Below are positions 1-8,307 of a stretch of 51,760 nucleotides of DNA, piece after piece (position 1 is the stretch's first letter; every line of letters begins with the position of its first letter). The notes under the pieces were generated by a model. The model worked only from the letters and a program-made list of their open reading frames with translations. It searched no databases and was not told the DNA's origin. Location of the stretch: assembly GCA_017880865.1 (NCBI GenBank), contig JADGRL010000017.1, positions 1 to 51,760 of the forward strand, read 5' to 3'. A program made the position numbers and the translations under genes. The DNA is from Gallionella sp. Lineage in GTDB: Bacteria; Pseudomonadota; Gammaproteobacteria; Burkholderiales; Gallionellaceae.

Positions 1-765
1 GCCCTGTTCTATTCCGCCGAAGCTCAGGTGGTGCAGGCCGAAGGCTTGCACGCCGGGGCAGTCGATCAGGCCGCTGGTCTCGTCTATCCGGTACAGCCGC
101 GCATGGGTGGTGGTGTGTTTGCCGGAATCCAGCGCCGTGGAGATTTCACGGGTGGCGGCTTGTGCGTCGGGTAGCAGCGCGTTGATCAGCGTGGATTTGC
201 CCATGCCGGATTGTCCGACCAGCACGCTGGTGTGCCCGGTCAGGAATGGGCGCAGCGCTGATACATCCTGCTTCGCGCTGAGTTCCAGCACGCGATAGCC
301 GATGGCGATATAGGGAATGAGGCGCTTGCGTGCGGCGGCGGCAGTAGCGGGCAGGTCGCATTTGTTCAGCACGATCAGCACGTCGAGCTTCTGTTCGTAT
401 GCGGCAACCAGGCAGCGCGCCAGCAGTTCGTCGCTGAACGAAGGCTCGGCGGCGACCACGACGATGATTTGTGTGACATTCGCGGCGATGAGTTTTTCGC
501 GGAACGCGTCGGAGCGATGCAGCAGCGAGCGGCGCGGTGCGATGCGTTCGATCACCCCCTGCGCGCCCGTGCCGTTCCCGGTCGAAGCTTCTGAGGTGCG
601 TTGAATTTCTACGATGTCGCCGCACGCCACTTCGCTTTTTTTGCCGCGCGTCAAACAGGGTATTTCGCTGCCATCATCCAAACGCACCAGATACTGGCGG
701 CCAAACGCGGCAATTATTTGCCCGTGTAAAACCTGTCCTGAGCCGTGCCGAAGGAGCCCGCTCAA
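1..765 (-). CDS. rsgA: ribosome small subunit-dependent GTPase A (partial, C-terminus outside window)
   Basis: RsgA (YjeQ/EngC) is a circularly permuted GTPase that acts in late maturation of the 30S subunit. The first 255 codons are visible: an OB-fold start (AAFGRQYLVRLDDG), then the permuted G motifs NKCD, GQSGMGKST (P-loop) and DCPG. The zinc-binding C-terminus lies beyond base 1. No ATG or GTG precedes the OB fold in this frame; the only usable start is TTG at 765, which overlaps the stop of the upstream pterin dehydratase gene. The first codons are made from a REP-like repeat (733-755), so the N-terminus carries about 15 extra residues compared with what is usual for the family. Identity is firm; the start is inferred. 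Confidence 0.9.
   Translation of the reverse strand, partial: MSGLLRHGSGQVLHGQIIAAFGRQYLVRLDDGSEIPCLTRGKKSEVACGDIVEIQRTSEASTGNGTGAQGVIERIAPRRSLLHRSDAFREKLIAANVTQIIVVVAAEPSFSDELLARCLVAAYEQKLDVLIVLNKCDLPATAAAARKRLIPYIAIGYRVLELSAKQDVSALRPFLTGHTSVLVGQSGMGKSTLINALLPDAQAATREISTALDSGKHTTTHARLYRIDETSGLIDCPGVQAFGLHHLSFGGIEQG
733..755. repeat. REP-like short repeat overlapping the 5' end of rsgA
   Basis: The sequence CTGTCCTGAGC followed by CGAAGG resembles a short interspersed repeat common in proteobacterial genomes (core CTTCGACAGGCTCAGGACAG on the other strand). The same core lies at 30787-30811 inside a methyltransferase gene. Here it falls just after the TTG start of rsgA and is translated as part of its N-terminus. 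Confidence 0.55.
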
Positions 766-1100
766 GGTTTGAACAGTGCGTCCACTTTTGCGGCGCAGAT
801 GAAATCGTTTTCCGACAGGCCGTGGATCGCGTGGGTGGTGTATTCCACCTGGCAGCTGTTATAAGTAACGGTGAGGTCGGGGTGATGATCCTCACGATGC
901 GACAACCATGCGACCGCATTCACGAACGCGATGGTCTGGTAATAATTCTTGAAGTGGAAAGTCTTGTTGATCAAATGATCGTAGCGCCGCCAACCATCGA
1001 GTTGGTGCATCAGCTTGTCGGCTTCGGGTTGTGTGAGGGCCGGGGTGCCGCCTTCGCAAGGTTTGCATTGCTCGCTGGTTAAATCACATGTTTTGTTCAT
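762..1100 (-). CDS. phhB: 4a-hydroxytetrahydrobiopterin dehydratase (pterin carbinolamine dehydratase)
   Basis: A 112-residue protein of the PCD/DCoH family, which dehydrates 4a-hydroxytetrahydropterin during recycling of the pterin cofactor of aromatic amino acid hydroxylases. The active-site block is present: SHREDHHPDLTVTYN with the His-His pair, and a further His in YTTHAIHGLSENDF. The frame extends upstream to 1196, but that extension overlaps the cytochrome gene; ATG at 1100 lies 8 nt after the cytochrome stop and gives the normal family length. The N-terminal CKPCEGG segment is typical of bacterial members. It is translationally coupled to rsgA downstream (the TGA stop overlaps the TTG start). 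No phenylalanine hydroxylase is in the window, so its physiological partner is unknown. Confidence 0.93.
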   Translation of the reverse strand: MNKTCDLTSEQCKPCEGGTPALTQPEADKLMHQLDGWRRYDHLINKTFHFKNYYQTIAFVNAVAWLSHREDHHPDLTVTYNSCQVEYTTHAIHGLSENDFICAAKVDALFKP

Positions 1101-1108
1101 GGCATGAC

Positions 1109-1441
1109 TCACTTGAACTTGTAAAAAATGTTGAGATAAGCGGCGAGGTTCTGTTTTTCCTGCGCAGAAAAGTGTGCGTTGACATTGCCGCTGCACAGGC
1201 CGATTTGCTCGATCAGTCCGTCAGGGGTGTTTCTCTTGCGGTCAAAGCGGGTGAATATCTTGTTGCCGTCCCCGCCCATCATCGAATCGTGGCAGCTGTT
1301 GCATTTGTAATGTTCGAACAATTGCTGTCCGGCCTGTGCGTTGCCGTCCGGGAAGGGGTTGGCCGATGCGGACGTTGCCGCGCCCAATAGAATCATTGTG
1401 GTAAAAATCAGCGTGCCAAATAGTTTCATTGCCAGTTTCAT
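1109..1441 (-). CDS. small periplasmic c-type cytochrome (class I-like, monoheme)
   Basis: A 110-residue secreted protein. It has an N-terminal signal peptide (hydrophobic stretch about residues 6-22, cleavage near SASA-NPFPDG), one heme-attachment motif CNSCH near residue 47, and a short C-terminal helix (AAYLNIFYKFK). The MMGGDG segment right after the heme motif is a possible source of the axial methionine, but the usual distal Met region is not obvious, so I leave the sixth ligand open. It sits between an M48 protease and the pterin dehydratase, with short gaps, on the same strand, so co-transcription is likely. Small cytochromes of this type are common in Nitrosomonadales, where they act as periplasmic electron carriers; the partner here is unknown. 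A second Met four codons downstream could also be the start. Confidence 0.88.
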   Translation of the reverse strand: MKLAMKLFGTLIFTTMILLGAATSASANPFPDGNAQAGQQLFEHYKCNSCHDSMMGGDGNKIFTRFDRKRNTPDGLIEQIGLCSGNVNAHFSAQEKQNLAAYLNIFYKFK

Positions 1442-1453
1442 GACTTACCTCCT

Positions 1454-2713
1454 TTATTGCGCCTGCAGATGAGCGATGCGCGCCATGGCCGGTGGGTGCG
1501 AATCGTAAAATTTGGAATACAGCGGGTCGGGAGTTAGTGTCGCCGCGTTGTCCTGATACAGCTTGACCAGCGCGTTGATCAGATCGGCCGAGGCTGTTTG
1601 CTTTGCGGCGTAGGCATCGGCTTCGAACTCATGTTTGCGCGAATAGGCTGACATGATCGGCCCAAGCAAAAAACTGAATATCGGCAGGATCATGAAGAAC
1701 AGCAGCAGTGCGAGCGCGGTGCTGTGCCCGAGGCCCGTTGCGGGGTTGACGCCCAGACCCTGATAGAACCAGTCGGCCTGCATCAATTGCGCCAGCAGCC
1801 ACAGGAATCCCAGGCTCATGGCGAAGGTCGCCGCGATACGTTTGATTACATGGCGGCGTTTGAAATGTCCGAGTTCATGCGCCAATACCGCCTCGATCTC
1901 ATCAATGCTCAGGCGTGAGAGCAGCGTGTCGAAAAATACGATGCGCTTGGTTTTGCCGAAGCCGGTGAAGTAGGCGTTGCCATGTGCGCTGCGCTTCGAG
2001 CCGTCCATCACGAACAGGCCTTGTGCGGTGAAGCCGCAACGCTTGAGCAGGGATTCGATGCGCGCCTTCATGACCTCGTCTTGCATCGGGGCAAATTTGT
2101 TGAACAACGGCGCGATGAACGACGGGTAGATAAATAAAATCAACAGACTGAACGTCACCCACACCAGCCAGACATACAGCCACCAGTATTCGCCCATACG
2201 CCCCATCAGCCACAACACGCCGAACAGCAGCGGCAGGCCGAGGGCAGCGCCTATCAATATGCCTTTCAGTGCGTCCAGCAGATAAAGTTTGAACGTCATT
2301 TTATTGAACCCGAAACGAGCCTCGATCACGAAGGTGCGATAAAGGCTGAATGGGGCTTCGAGCAGCGAGGACAGCACCAGCACCGCGACCAGCGTGGCCA
2401 TGCCTTGTGCGATCGGCGCGCTGAACCAGATGTTGCACCGATCGGCGATGAATTGAATGCCGCCGCCCAGCGTGAATGCCAGCAGCAGCGCGGCATCGAA
2501 CAGCGTTCCCAACATGTCGAAGCGCGTCTTGGCCGAGGTGTAGTCGGCCGCTTTTTGATGGTCGGTCAGCGGGACTTTTTGATGGAACGCCTCCGGCACT
2601 GCGGCGCGATGCGCGGCGATATGCGCCAGATGGCGGCGCGCCAGCCACAACCGGGCCAGCGTGGTCAGCGCCAGTGCGGCGATAAAAATAAAAGTGAATT
2701 GCGTCGCGGTCAT
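1454..2713 (-). CDS. M48 family membrane metalloprotease (Ste24/CAAX protease-like)
   Basis: A 419-residue integral membrane zinc protease of the M48 (Ste24p) family. The zinc motif HELGH is at residues 279-283, and the third ligand lies in HEFEADAYA (Glu364). Several transmembrane stretches surround these: about 8-25, 65-90, 100-120, 150-170, 178-203, 295-315 and 332-355. This is the long, Ste24-like architecture with the active site facing the cytoplasmic side, rather than the shorter HtpX type. Bacterial members are thought to act in membrane-protein quality control; the substrate is unknown. It is divergent from orn across an 80 bp gap and is followed at 12 nt by the small cytochrome gene. 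Confidence 0.92.
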   Translation of the reverse strand: MTATQFTFIFIAALALTTLARLWLARRHLAHIAAHRAAVPEAFHQKVPLTDHQKAADYTSAKTRFDMLGTLFDAALLLAFTLGGGIQFIADRCNIWFSAPIAQGMATLVAVLVLSSLLEAPFSLYRTFVIEARFGFNKMTFKLYLLDALKGILIGAALGLPLLFGVLWLMGRMGEYWWLYVWLVWVTFSLLILFIYPSFIAPLFNKFAPMQDEVMKARIESLLKRCGFTAQGLFVMDGSKRSAHGNAYFTGFGKTKRIVFFDTLLSRLSIDEIEAVLAHELGHFKRRHVIKRIAATFAMSLGFLWLLAQLMQADWFYQGLGVNPATGLGHSTALALLLFFMILPIFSFLLGPIMSAYSRKHEFEADAYAAKQTASADLINALVKLYQDNAATLTPDPLYSKFYDSHPPAMARIAHLQAQ

Positions 2714-2793
2714 AGGGTGTTATTTCAGTGTTCTTAAGGGACGTGCTTGTGACACAATAGGCGTCTTAGCGTTCAACGGCAGATGGTCGAATT

Positions 2794-3339
2794 ATGGCAC
2801 AAAATCAGAATTACCTTATCTGGATAGACATGGAAATGACCGGCCTGGTCCCGGAGACCGATCGCGTGATCGAGGTCGCGCTGGTGATCACCGACAATAA
2901 TCTGGAGACGATCGCCGAGGCGCCGGTGCTGGTGCTTCATCAACCGGACAGTGTGCTGGACGGCATGGATGCATGGAACAAATCCACTCACGGCAAATCC
3001 GGATTGATCGAAAAGGTCAAAGCGTCCACGCTGGACGAGGCGATGGTCGAAGCGCAGATGATTGAGTTTCTCAAGGAATATGTGCCGATCCGCACCTCGC
3101 CGATGTGCGGCAATTCGATCTGCCAGGATCGGCGCTTTCTTGCGCGCTGGATGCCGAAATTCGAGGACTATTTCCATTACCGAAATCTCGACGTGAGTAC
3201 GCTAAAGGAACTGGCCAAGCGCTGGAAACCGGACATGGCGCAGGGAGTAAAAAAGCACGGCAAGCATGAGGCGCTGGCCGACATTTACGAGTCCATCAAT
3301 GAAATGAAGCATTATCGCGAGCATTTCATCAAGCTTTAA
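2794..3339 (+). CDS. orn: oligoribonuclease
   Basis: A 181-residue DEDDh 3'-5' exonuclease that degrades di- to pentaribonucleotides, including pGpG from c-di-GMP breakdown. The exonuclease motifs are present: IDMEMTG (Exo I, with the catalytic Asp and Glu), the [10 protein letters not shown] block (Exo II), and [11 protein letters not shown] (Exo III, with catalytic His and Asp). Length matches the family exactly. It is a single-gene unit divergent from the M48 protease gene and ends at a strong hairpin. A phosphodiesterase-type EAL protein is encoded further along in this window (23.6 kb), whose pGpG product Orn would clear. Confidence 0.98.
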   Translation: MAQNQNYLIWIDMEMTGLVPETDRVIEVALVITDNNLETIAEAPVLVLHQPDSVLDGMDAWNKSTHGKSGLIEKVKASTLDEAMVEAQMIEFLKEYVPIRTSPMCGNSICQDRRFLARWMPKFEDYFHYRNLDVSTLKELAKRWKPDMAQGVKKHGKHEALADIYESINEMKHYREHFIKL

Positions 3340-3346
3340 AACACTG

Positions 3347-3399
3347 TTCCAGATTTAATTTTGCAGGACATATTCCGCCCTGCAAAATTAAATCTGGAA
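3347..3399. terminator. bidirectional hairpin terminator between orn and the zinc-ribbon gene
   Basis: A perfect 21 bp inverted repeat (3347-3367 with 3379-3399) encloses an 11 nt loop. It lies between two convergent genes that end at 3339 and 3405. The A/T-rich parts of the stem can give U-rich ends in either direction. Confidence 0.8.
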
Positions 3400-3404
3400 T
3401 GGAC

Positions 3405-3911
3405 TCAGCGGCTCCAGCCTACACGCAGCAGGTTTCGATCCGAGTCATAGTGCAGCTCCAGCTCACCCTGATAGGCATGATGCAGTGCCTCACCAATACC
3501 GCGCGCCAGATGAATGTCGGTAGTGGTCACTTGGGTGCCGTGTTTCGTCTTCTCGATGGCCATGATGCGCTGTAACGGGTGTTCGGCTTTTTCGCGCGTT
3601 TCCCGATGCTGTATCAGTTGCAGGATTTCCGGTTCGTGAGCGGCGAAAAATGCACCCTCCAGCGTCACATATCCCGCCGGAAAATTATCGCGCACCCGAT
3701 GGCAGGCCGGGCAGGTCGCCTGGTGTGCATCCTTGGGCTTGGCCAACCACTGCCAGTGTCCGGCGTGGAACACCGCGCCACAGTCCGAACAGACCGTTGG
3801 CTCGGAAAGTTTGCCCTTGGATTTGTAGCTGTCCATTTGCGTTTCCATGAGCGGCTGGTCACGCCGGATGGGATGGAAGCCTGCAGGTTGTGATTGTTTG
3901 GTCATGGTCAT
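3405..3911 (-). CDS. BCAM0308-like zinc-ribbon protein of unknown function
   Basis: A 168-residue soluble protein. It has one four-cysteine zinc ribbon (CSDCG about residues 41-45 and CPACH about 67-71), followed by a helical and alpha/beta tail (HRETREKAEHPLQRIM...). It matches, by recognition only, the BCAM0308 family of uncharacterised betaproteobacterial proteins, which are often stress or low-oxygen associated; I cannot verify that here. The start at 3911 has a good ribosome site (CTAGGAGATG) just upstream, which supports it over the internal Met codons. It stands alone between the orn terminator and murI. No catalytic motif is visible. Confidence 0.75.
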   Translation of the reverse strand: MTMTKQSQPAGFHPIRRDQPLMETQMDSYKSKGKLSEPTVCSDCGAVFHAGHWQWLAKPKDAHQATCPACHRVRDNFPAGYVTLEGAFFAAHEPEILQLIQHRETREKAEHPLQRIMAIEKTKHGTQVTTTDIHLARGIGEALHHAYQGELELHYDSDRNLLRVGWSR

Positions 3912-3992
3912 CTCCTAGAGTTGAGCAGTGCCTCTTCATCAGCACGGTGTAAGCATACCAGCTATTCGGGCAGAGGGAAAACTCCTGTTTTT

Positions 3993-4799
3993 TTAGTTCG
4001 GCAAGCTCTGCACATCGACTTCCATCTGCCACAATTTGAAGATGACCGGCCGCGTTACATCTGGTGCAGCGCTGGTCCAGAAGCGCTCAGAACCTGCACG
4101 ATTCTCGACCGATAATAGCTTAGCGCTTGTTAAACGGCGGCGCAGTTCGCGCGCAATCGCGGCGGCTGGGTCGATGATCGCGACCGTCGGTCCGGCTATC
4201 TGATGAATCAGCGCGGCGAGGAACGGGTAGTGCGTGCAGCCCAGCACGAGGGTGTCGGCACCTTGCTCCAGCAACGGAGTTACATATTGCGCTATCAATG
4301 CGCGGGTCTTGCTACCTGACAGATCGCCGGCTTCCACTTGTTCAACGAGTCCGGGACAGGCCTGTATCAGAATTTTGACATCGGCACCAAACCGGTTGTG
4401 CAGTTTCGCAAAGTTGTCGCTGGCCAGCGTCCCGCTGGTGGCCAGCACACCGATCACGCCGGACTTCGTGTGCGCCGCCGCCGGTTTGACGGCCGGCTCC
4501 ATAGCAATGATAGGCACCGGAAATTTTGCGCGCAGTGTTGCTATCGCGGCACTGGTTGCGGTGTTGCAAGCCACGACGATGGCCTTGGCGTTCTGGCTCA
4601 CCAGAAATTCGACGATGGCGATCGCACGGGTCTCGATCAATTGCACGGATTTATCGCCATACGGCGCATGGCCTGAATCGGCCACATACAGCAGGTCTTC
4701 ACCGGGCAGTTCGCGGCGGATTTCACGCAGCACCGACAATCCGCCCACGCCGGAATCGAAAATACCGATAGGATTTTTTTTGAGATTTACGGCGTTCAT
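3993..4799 (-). CDS. murI: glutamate racemase
   Basis: A 268-residue cofactor-independent racemase that supplies D-glutamate for peptidoglycan. The two catalytic cysteines are present in conserved blocks: VVACNTATS (Cys78) and VLGCTHYPF (Cys188). The N-terminal IFDSGVGGLSV and the ADSGHAPYG block are also canonical. Length is normal. It follows the Lon-related gene on the same strand, but 188 nt containing an inverted repeat separate them, so it may have its own promoter there. Confidence 0.98.
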   Translation of the reverse strand: MNAVNLKKNPIGIFDSGVGGLSVLREIRRELPGEDLLYVADSGHAPYGDKSVQLIETRAIAIVEFLVSQNAKAIVVACNTATSAAIATLRAKFPVPIIAMEPAVKPAAAHTKSGVIGVLATSGTLASDNFAKLHNRFGADVKILIQACPGLVEQVEAGDLSGSKTRALIAQYVTPLLEQGADTLVLGCTHYPFLAALIHQIAGPTVAIIDPAAAIARELRRRLTSAKLLSVENRAGSERFWTSAAPDVTRPVIFKLWQMEVDVQSLPN

Positions 4800-4816
4800 T
4801 ACTAATAACCTTAATT

Positions 4817-4949
4817 CAAGCCACAGAGATCACAGAGAATACAGAGAGGAATATAGTTCAGAAATGTTTCGGCTTGCCCCGTCAACGAAGGTCATATTAA
4901 CAGCTACCAATTGTTTTCTCTGTGAACTCTGTGTTCTCTGTGGCTAACA
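4817..4949. repeat. CACAGAGA-type inverted repeat between murI and the Lon-related gene
   Basis: The left arm (about 4817-4848) holds iterations of CACAGAGA and the right arm (about 4916-4943) holds the complement TCTCTGTG, separated by about 65 nt. Each arm carries three to four near-octamer iterations. Similar CACAGAG-rich repeats are found dispersed in many unrelated bacterial genomes. It fills most of the 188 nt gap; I see no gene in it. Confidence 0.7.
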
Positions 4950-4987
4950 GTTCTTTGAAGATTTTTTATTGACTCCGCATTCCCTGT

Positions 4988-7423
4988 TCAGCGCACACGC
5001 TTGTGCCCCGACTTCGAGTGTTCCGGTACATGGTGCCCGGATAGCTGGCAGGCGCGTCTATAGGCCAGCAGAGTTTTTTGGGCGTTGCCCAGCACGCTGT
5101 CAGATGGATAATCGCCCGCTTCGTCAGCTACACCAAAAGGGCATCCGGTGAGCAGCTCCATGCCATCGCTCACATGCTCCGCAGTGTGGATATGGAATAA
5201 ACCTTGCGCGACGGCCTGGGCGATTTGGCGATCCAGCATCAGGTGGCGGCGGTTGCGCTGCGGGATCAGCACGCCCTGGCTGCCGTCCAGTCCAGCGGTC
5301 GAGCAAATGCGAAAGTAGCCCTCAATTTTTTCGTTGATGCCGCCCACCGGCAGCACTTCGCCGTGCTGATTGACTGCACCGGTCACCGCGATACCCTGCT
5401 TGAGAGGCAGGCCAGACAGGGACGAGAGCAACACATAAAGTTCGGCGCAGGAAGCCGAGTCGCCCTCAACGCCGCTATATTCCTGTTCGAACACGATGGA
5501 GGCATTGAGCGCCAGCGGCGCGTTGTGGGCAAACAGCGCGGACAGGTAGTTGTGCAGAATCAGCACGCCCTTGTCGTGGATCGGCCCGGACAATTCCACC
5601 TCGCGCTCGATGTTGATCAAACCGTCCTCGCCGGCAAAGGTGCGCGCCGTGACACGCACCGGAAAGCCGAAACGGTAATCGCCCAGGTCTACCTGGGTCA
5701 AGGCGTTCAGATGCCCCACTTTTTCGCCCTGCAACGAGATCAGCAAATCGCCCTCGGCAATGGATTCTCGCAGGCGCTGGTCGGGATAGTCGTGGCGAAG
5801 TGTGCACGCAGTTAACGCCGCATCAACATCGGCCGCCTCGACCAGACGAGCGTTACGAGCACGGCACAGCGCCGCGCTTTCCATCACCAGCGCCTCGGTG
5901 CGGGCGAAGTTCGTGCTTTGGCGCGACTGGTCGTCCACTTCACGATGCCCATCCTCTAACAGGCGAGCCACGGCGGTGGCGGAGAAATGTGGTAGCCCGA
6001 GATTGCGGCAAGTGTGGGCGACAAAGATTGCCGAAGCGCGGCGAGTCTCGGTGTTGGGAACAAAACTTTCGGCAAAGTCCACCTTGACGCGGAAACTACG
6101 CGCGAATTCCGGGTCACCCTCCTGCAATTCATAATACTGTTCGCGCGAACCGATCAGGATAATCTTGACATCGATGTCCACCGCTTCGGGTTCGAGCGAA
6201 ACAGCCGCAATCGGCGCGAAGGCCGTACCCGGCTCCTCGATCTGCAACCTGCCGCTACGCAAAAAGCGCCGCAGCTTTTCCCACACCAGACCATCGGCCA
6301 GCAGGTCGCGCAAATGCAGCATCAGAAAACCACCGTGCGCCTTGAGCAGGCTGCCGGCGCGTATCCGGGAAAAATCGGTCATCAGCACATCGTTTTCGGA
6401 CTGATATTCGATGCTGCCGAACAGCGGTCGGAACATCGGATTGTCTTCGACGATCACCGGTGCGCCGGAGAGACCGGCGTTATCCACCACCAGATTGACC
6501 CGGTAACGGGACAACACACGGCTCATCGCCTCCTGCCGGATTTCCTCGTCGCCATCGGAAACATGAAACAGTTCAAGATTTTCCAGCACGTCATGCATGA
6601 CCTGATCCAGATAAGCGCCGAGCTTGACGGAGTCCTTGATCTGCTTCTTCAGCCCCAAGCGGATTTCCTGCAATGCGTGTTCCAGCAACGGCTTTACCGC
6701 CTGGCGCCGCAAAGCCGCCAGCGCCTCGTTCATCACCCGCTCCATGGGCCGGGTTTTTTCAAAATAGCGGCTGATCTGGGCGCGCAGTTCCTGCTCGGAT
6801 CGCTCGATCTCGGCGCGGCGTTCCTTGGGCAAGGCCAGCACTTCGTCTTCGGAATAGGCGCGGCCTTTTTTCCCTAGCAACGTGAATAATATGTGTCCGG
6901 TTTCGCGGTGCATGGTGAAGCTGCGCGCTTCGGCAAAGGTCTCGAGTTCGGCGTAGGCCTTGGTTTCTTCCGCCTTGTGGGCTTTCTCGATGCGCTCGCT
7001 TTCAGTCTTGAAATCCGGCCCGTCCAGCAGTTGGGATATTTCCGTTTGCAAAGATTTGGTCATGAGCGCCATGAATTGCCGCAGCAGCCGTCCCTGCCCG
7101 GCAGGCAGGCGCAACGCGAGCGGTCTTTCCGGCGTATCGAAGTTGTGCAAATAGCAAAGATCCGGCGGCACTGGCCTGTTCGCGGCGCTCGCCTGCATCG
7201 CCTGCTTGAGCAGTGAGGAGCGGCCGCTGCCGACCTCGCCCAGTACAAACAGGTTGTAATCAGGCTGGTCCATCCCGAGGCCAAAGCGGGCGGCTTCTTC
7301 CGCGCGCGCCTGCCCGATCCACGGCAGCGCATGCTCCAGCAATTCAGAGGTATCGGAGAAGCCCAGCGTATCGGGGGCGATAGTGAGGCGAAGCTCGGCG
7401 GGTGTCAGGGTTGAGATCGGCAT
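4988..7423 (-). CDS. Lon-related ATP-dependent protease (AAA plus S16 Ser-Lys protease domain)
   Basis: An 811-residue protein of the LonB/LonC-like family that joins an AAA-type module to a C-terminal S16 protease domain. The Ser-Lys dyad is intact: GDSAS with Ser656 and NEKIEG with Lys699. The middle part is a long helical region (about residues 110-260), as in related proteins. The expected Walker A is degenerate: GEVGSGRSS at 62-70 has Arg where the P-loop lysine should be. ATP use may therefore be altered; the protease should be competent. The start ATG at 7423 follows a plausible upstream gap from the PaiB-like gene. Substrates are unknown. Confidence 0.9.
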   Translation of the reverse strand: MPISTLTPAELRLTIAPDTLGFSDTSELLEHALPWIGQARAEEAARFGLGMDQPDYNLFVLGEVGSGRSSLLKQAMQASAANRPVPPDLCYLHNFDTPERPLALRLPAGQGRLLRQFMALMTKSLQTEISQLLDGPDFKTESERIEKAHKAEETKAYAELETFAEARSFTMHRETGHILFTLLGKKGRAYSEDEVLALPKERRAEIERSEQELRAQISRYFEKTRPMERVMNEALAALRRQAVKPLLEHALQEIRLGLKKQIKDSVKLGAYLDQVMHDVLENLELFHVSDGDEEIRQEAMSRVLSRYRVNLVVDNAGLSGAPVIVEDNPMFRPLFGSIEYQSENDVLMTDFSRIRAGSLLKAHGGFLMLHLRDLLADGLVWEKLRRFLRSGRLQIEEPGTAFAPIAAVSLEPEAVDIDVKIILIGSREQYYELQEGDPEFARSFRVKVDFAESFVPNTETRRASAIFVAHTCRNLGLPHFSATAVARLLEDGHREVDDQSRQSTNFARTEALVMESAALCRARNARLVEAADVDAALTACTLRHDYPDQRLRESIAEGDLLISLQGEKVGHLNALTQVDLGDYRFGFPVRVTARTFAGEDGLINIEREVELSGPIHDKGVLILHNYLSALFAHNAPLALNASIVFEQEYSGVEGDSASCAELYVLLSSLSGLPLKQGIAVTGAVNQHGEVLPVGGINEKIEGYFRICSTAGLDGSQGVLIPQRNRRHLMLDRQIAQAVAQGLFHIHTAEHVSDGMELLTGCPFGVADEAGDYPSDSVLGNAQKTLLAYRRACQLSGHHVPEHSKSGHKRVR

Positions 7424-7485
7424 TTTTTAATCACAAAGATACGGGGTATGCCCGAATTGTAACCATTAACCGGACTACATTTCCA

Positions 7486-8130
7486 TTAGCGTGCATTCTG
7501 GGCAGCCAAAGCCACTAGGGCGGCCATCTGTGCCGCATCGCGCAGACCGCTATTGTTGAGCCCTTCGATGACGCTGGCCTGATTTTGTGCGGGCTGGTTC
7601 TGGTTTACTTTCCATTTGCCGGTCAGTTTGGTGATGACGATCTCGATGCCGACGAGGTTGGCGATCAATCTTTCGGTAAATTCAACGGGCGCGTCCGACA
7701 CTGCCCACGGATGTGCGAAGCCAGCTTCATGGTGAGTGGTGAGCGTTTCGAGCTGGGCGCGCACCCAGGCCGCATCGTCGATGACGCGCAGCGTGCCATA
7801 AGCATGGACGACGGCGAAATTCCAGGTGGGCACGACCTTGCCGGTTTCCGGTTTGGTGGCGTACCAGCTTGGCGTGATGTAGGAATCCGGCCCATGGAAT
7901 ATCGCTAGCACCTCAATGTCTTTTGAGTAATCGCTCCACAGCGGATTTGCGCGCGCGAAGTGGCCGCGCAAGGTACCGAACGGCGCAGGCGTATCCGAAA
8001 GGTGCAACGGAATGTGATTCGCTTCGAGTCCGTTGGATGTCAGCATGACCAAGGTGGATAACGGTCGCGCGCGCATCAACTCGTGCATGACCTCGATACG
8101 CGGCTCTTCAAAATGTTTGGGGGTGTACAT
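7486..8130 (-). CDS. PaiB-like FMN-binding protein
   Basis: A 214-residue protein of the PaiB family (split-barrel flavin-binding fold), described in Bacillus as a negative transcriptional regulator but of unproven role in proteobacteria. Family blocks seen are the N-terminal MYTPKHFEEPR, the LHGHFARANPLW-like segment (here LRGHFARANPLW), the VPTWNFAVVHAYG block and the C-terminal KLTGKWKVNQNQP block with the Lys-rich FMN-site strand. Length is normal. It is a single gene between the Lon-related gene and hemH, with repeats in its upstream gap. Confidence 0.9.
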   Translation of the reverse strand: MYTPKHFEEPRIEVMHELMRARPLSTLVMLTSNGLEANHIPLHLSDTPAPFGTLRGHFARANPLWSDYSKDIEVLAIFHGPDSYITPSWYATKPETGKVVPTWNFAVVHAYGTLRVIDDAAWVRAQLETLTTHHEAGFAHPWAVSDAPVEFTERLIANLVGIEIVITKLTGKWKVNQNQPAQNQASVIEGLNNSGLRDAAQMAALVALAAQNAR

Positions 8131-8164
8131 GAGGTTGGCTCGAATAGGCGTTATCTGTTTGGTC

Positions 8165-8307
8165 GAATTGTATCCAAAAGCAACGTCGCGGGGTGCGGCC
8201 CCGCACGCCGATCACTTTCTTTGTGCGGCGAAGCAAGAAAAAGTAACTTGCTGCCGGGCTACCCCCGGCGGTTTTTATGTTGGAGTGAGCGCTACGCTCA
8301 ATCCAAC
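8165..8307 (-). repeat. Repeat C copy: GC-rich palindrome plus GTTGGA hairpin
   Basis: This intergenic block after hemH is a composite of short repeats. The palindromic GTGCGGCCCCGCAC core is near 8190-8206, the segment GTAACTTGCTGCCGGGC is near 8242-8258, and a strong hairpin (GTTGGA...TCCAAC with an inner TGAGCG/CGCTCA stem) is at 8279-8307, right after the hemH stop. The complement of this block matches parts of 41056-41110 and 41508-41590 in the same order. The hairpin may also stop hemH transcripts, although no U-tract follows it. Confidence 0.7.

Noticed and set aside
146..625. 159-codon minus-strand frame at the window start
   Set aside because: It is the wrong frame of rsgA; the frame that contains NKCD, GQSGMGKST and DCPG is the real one.
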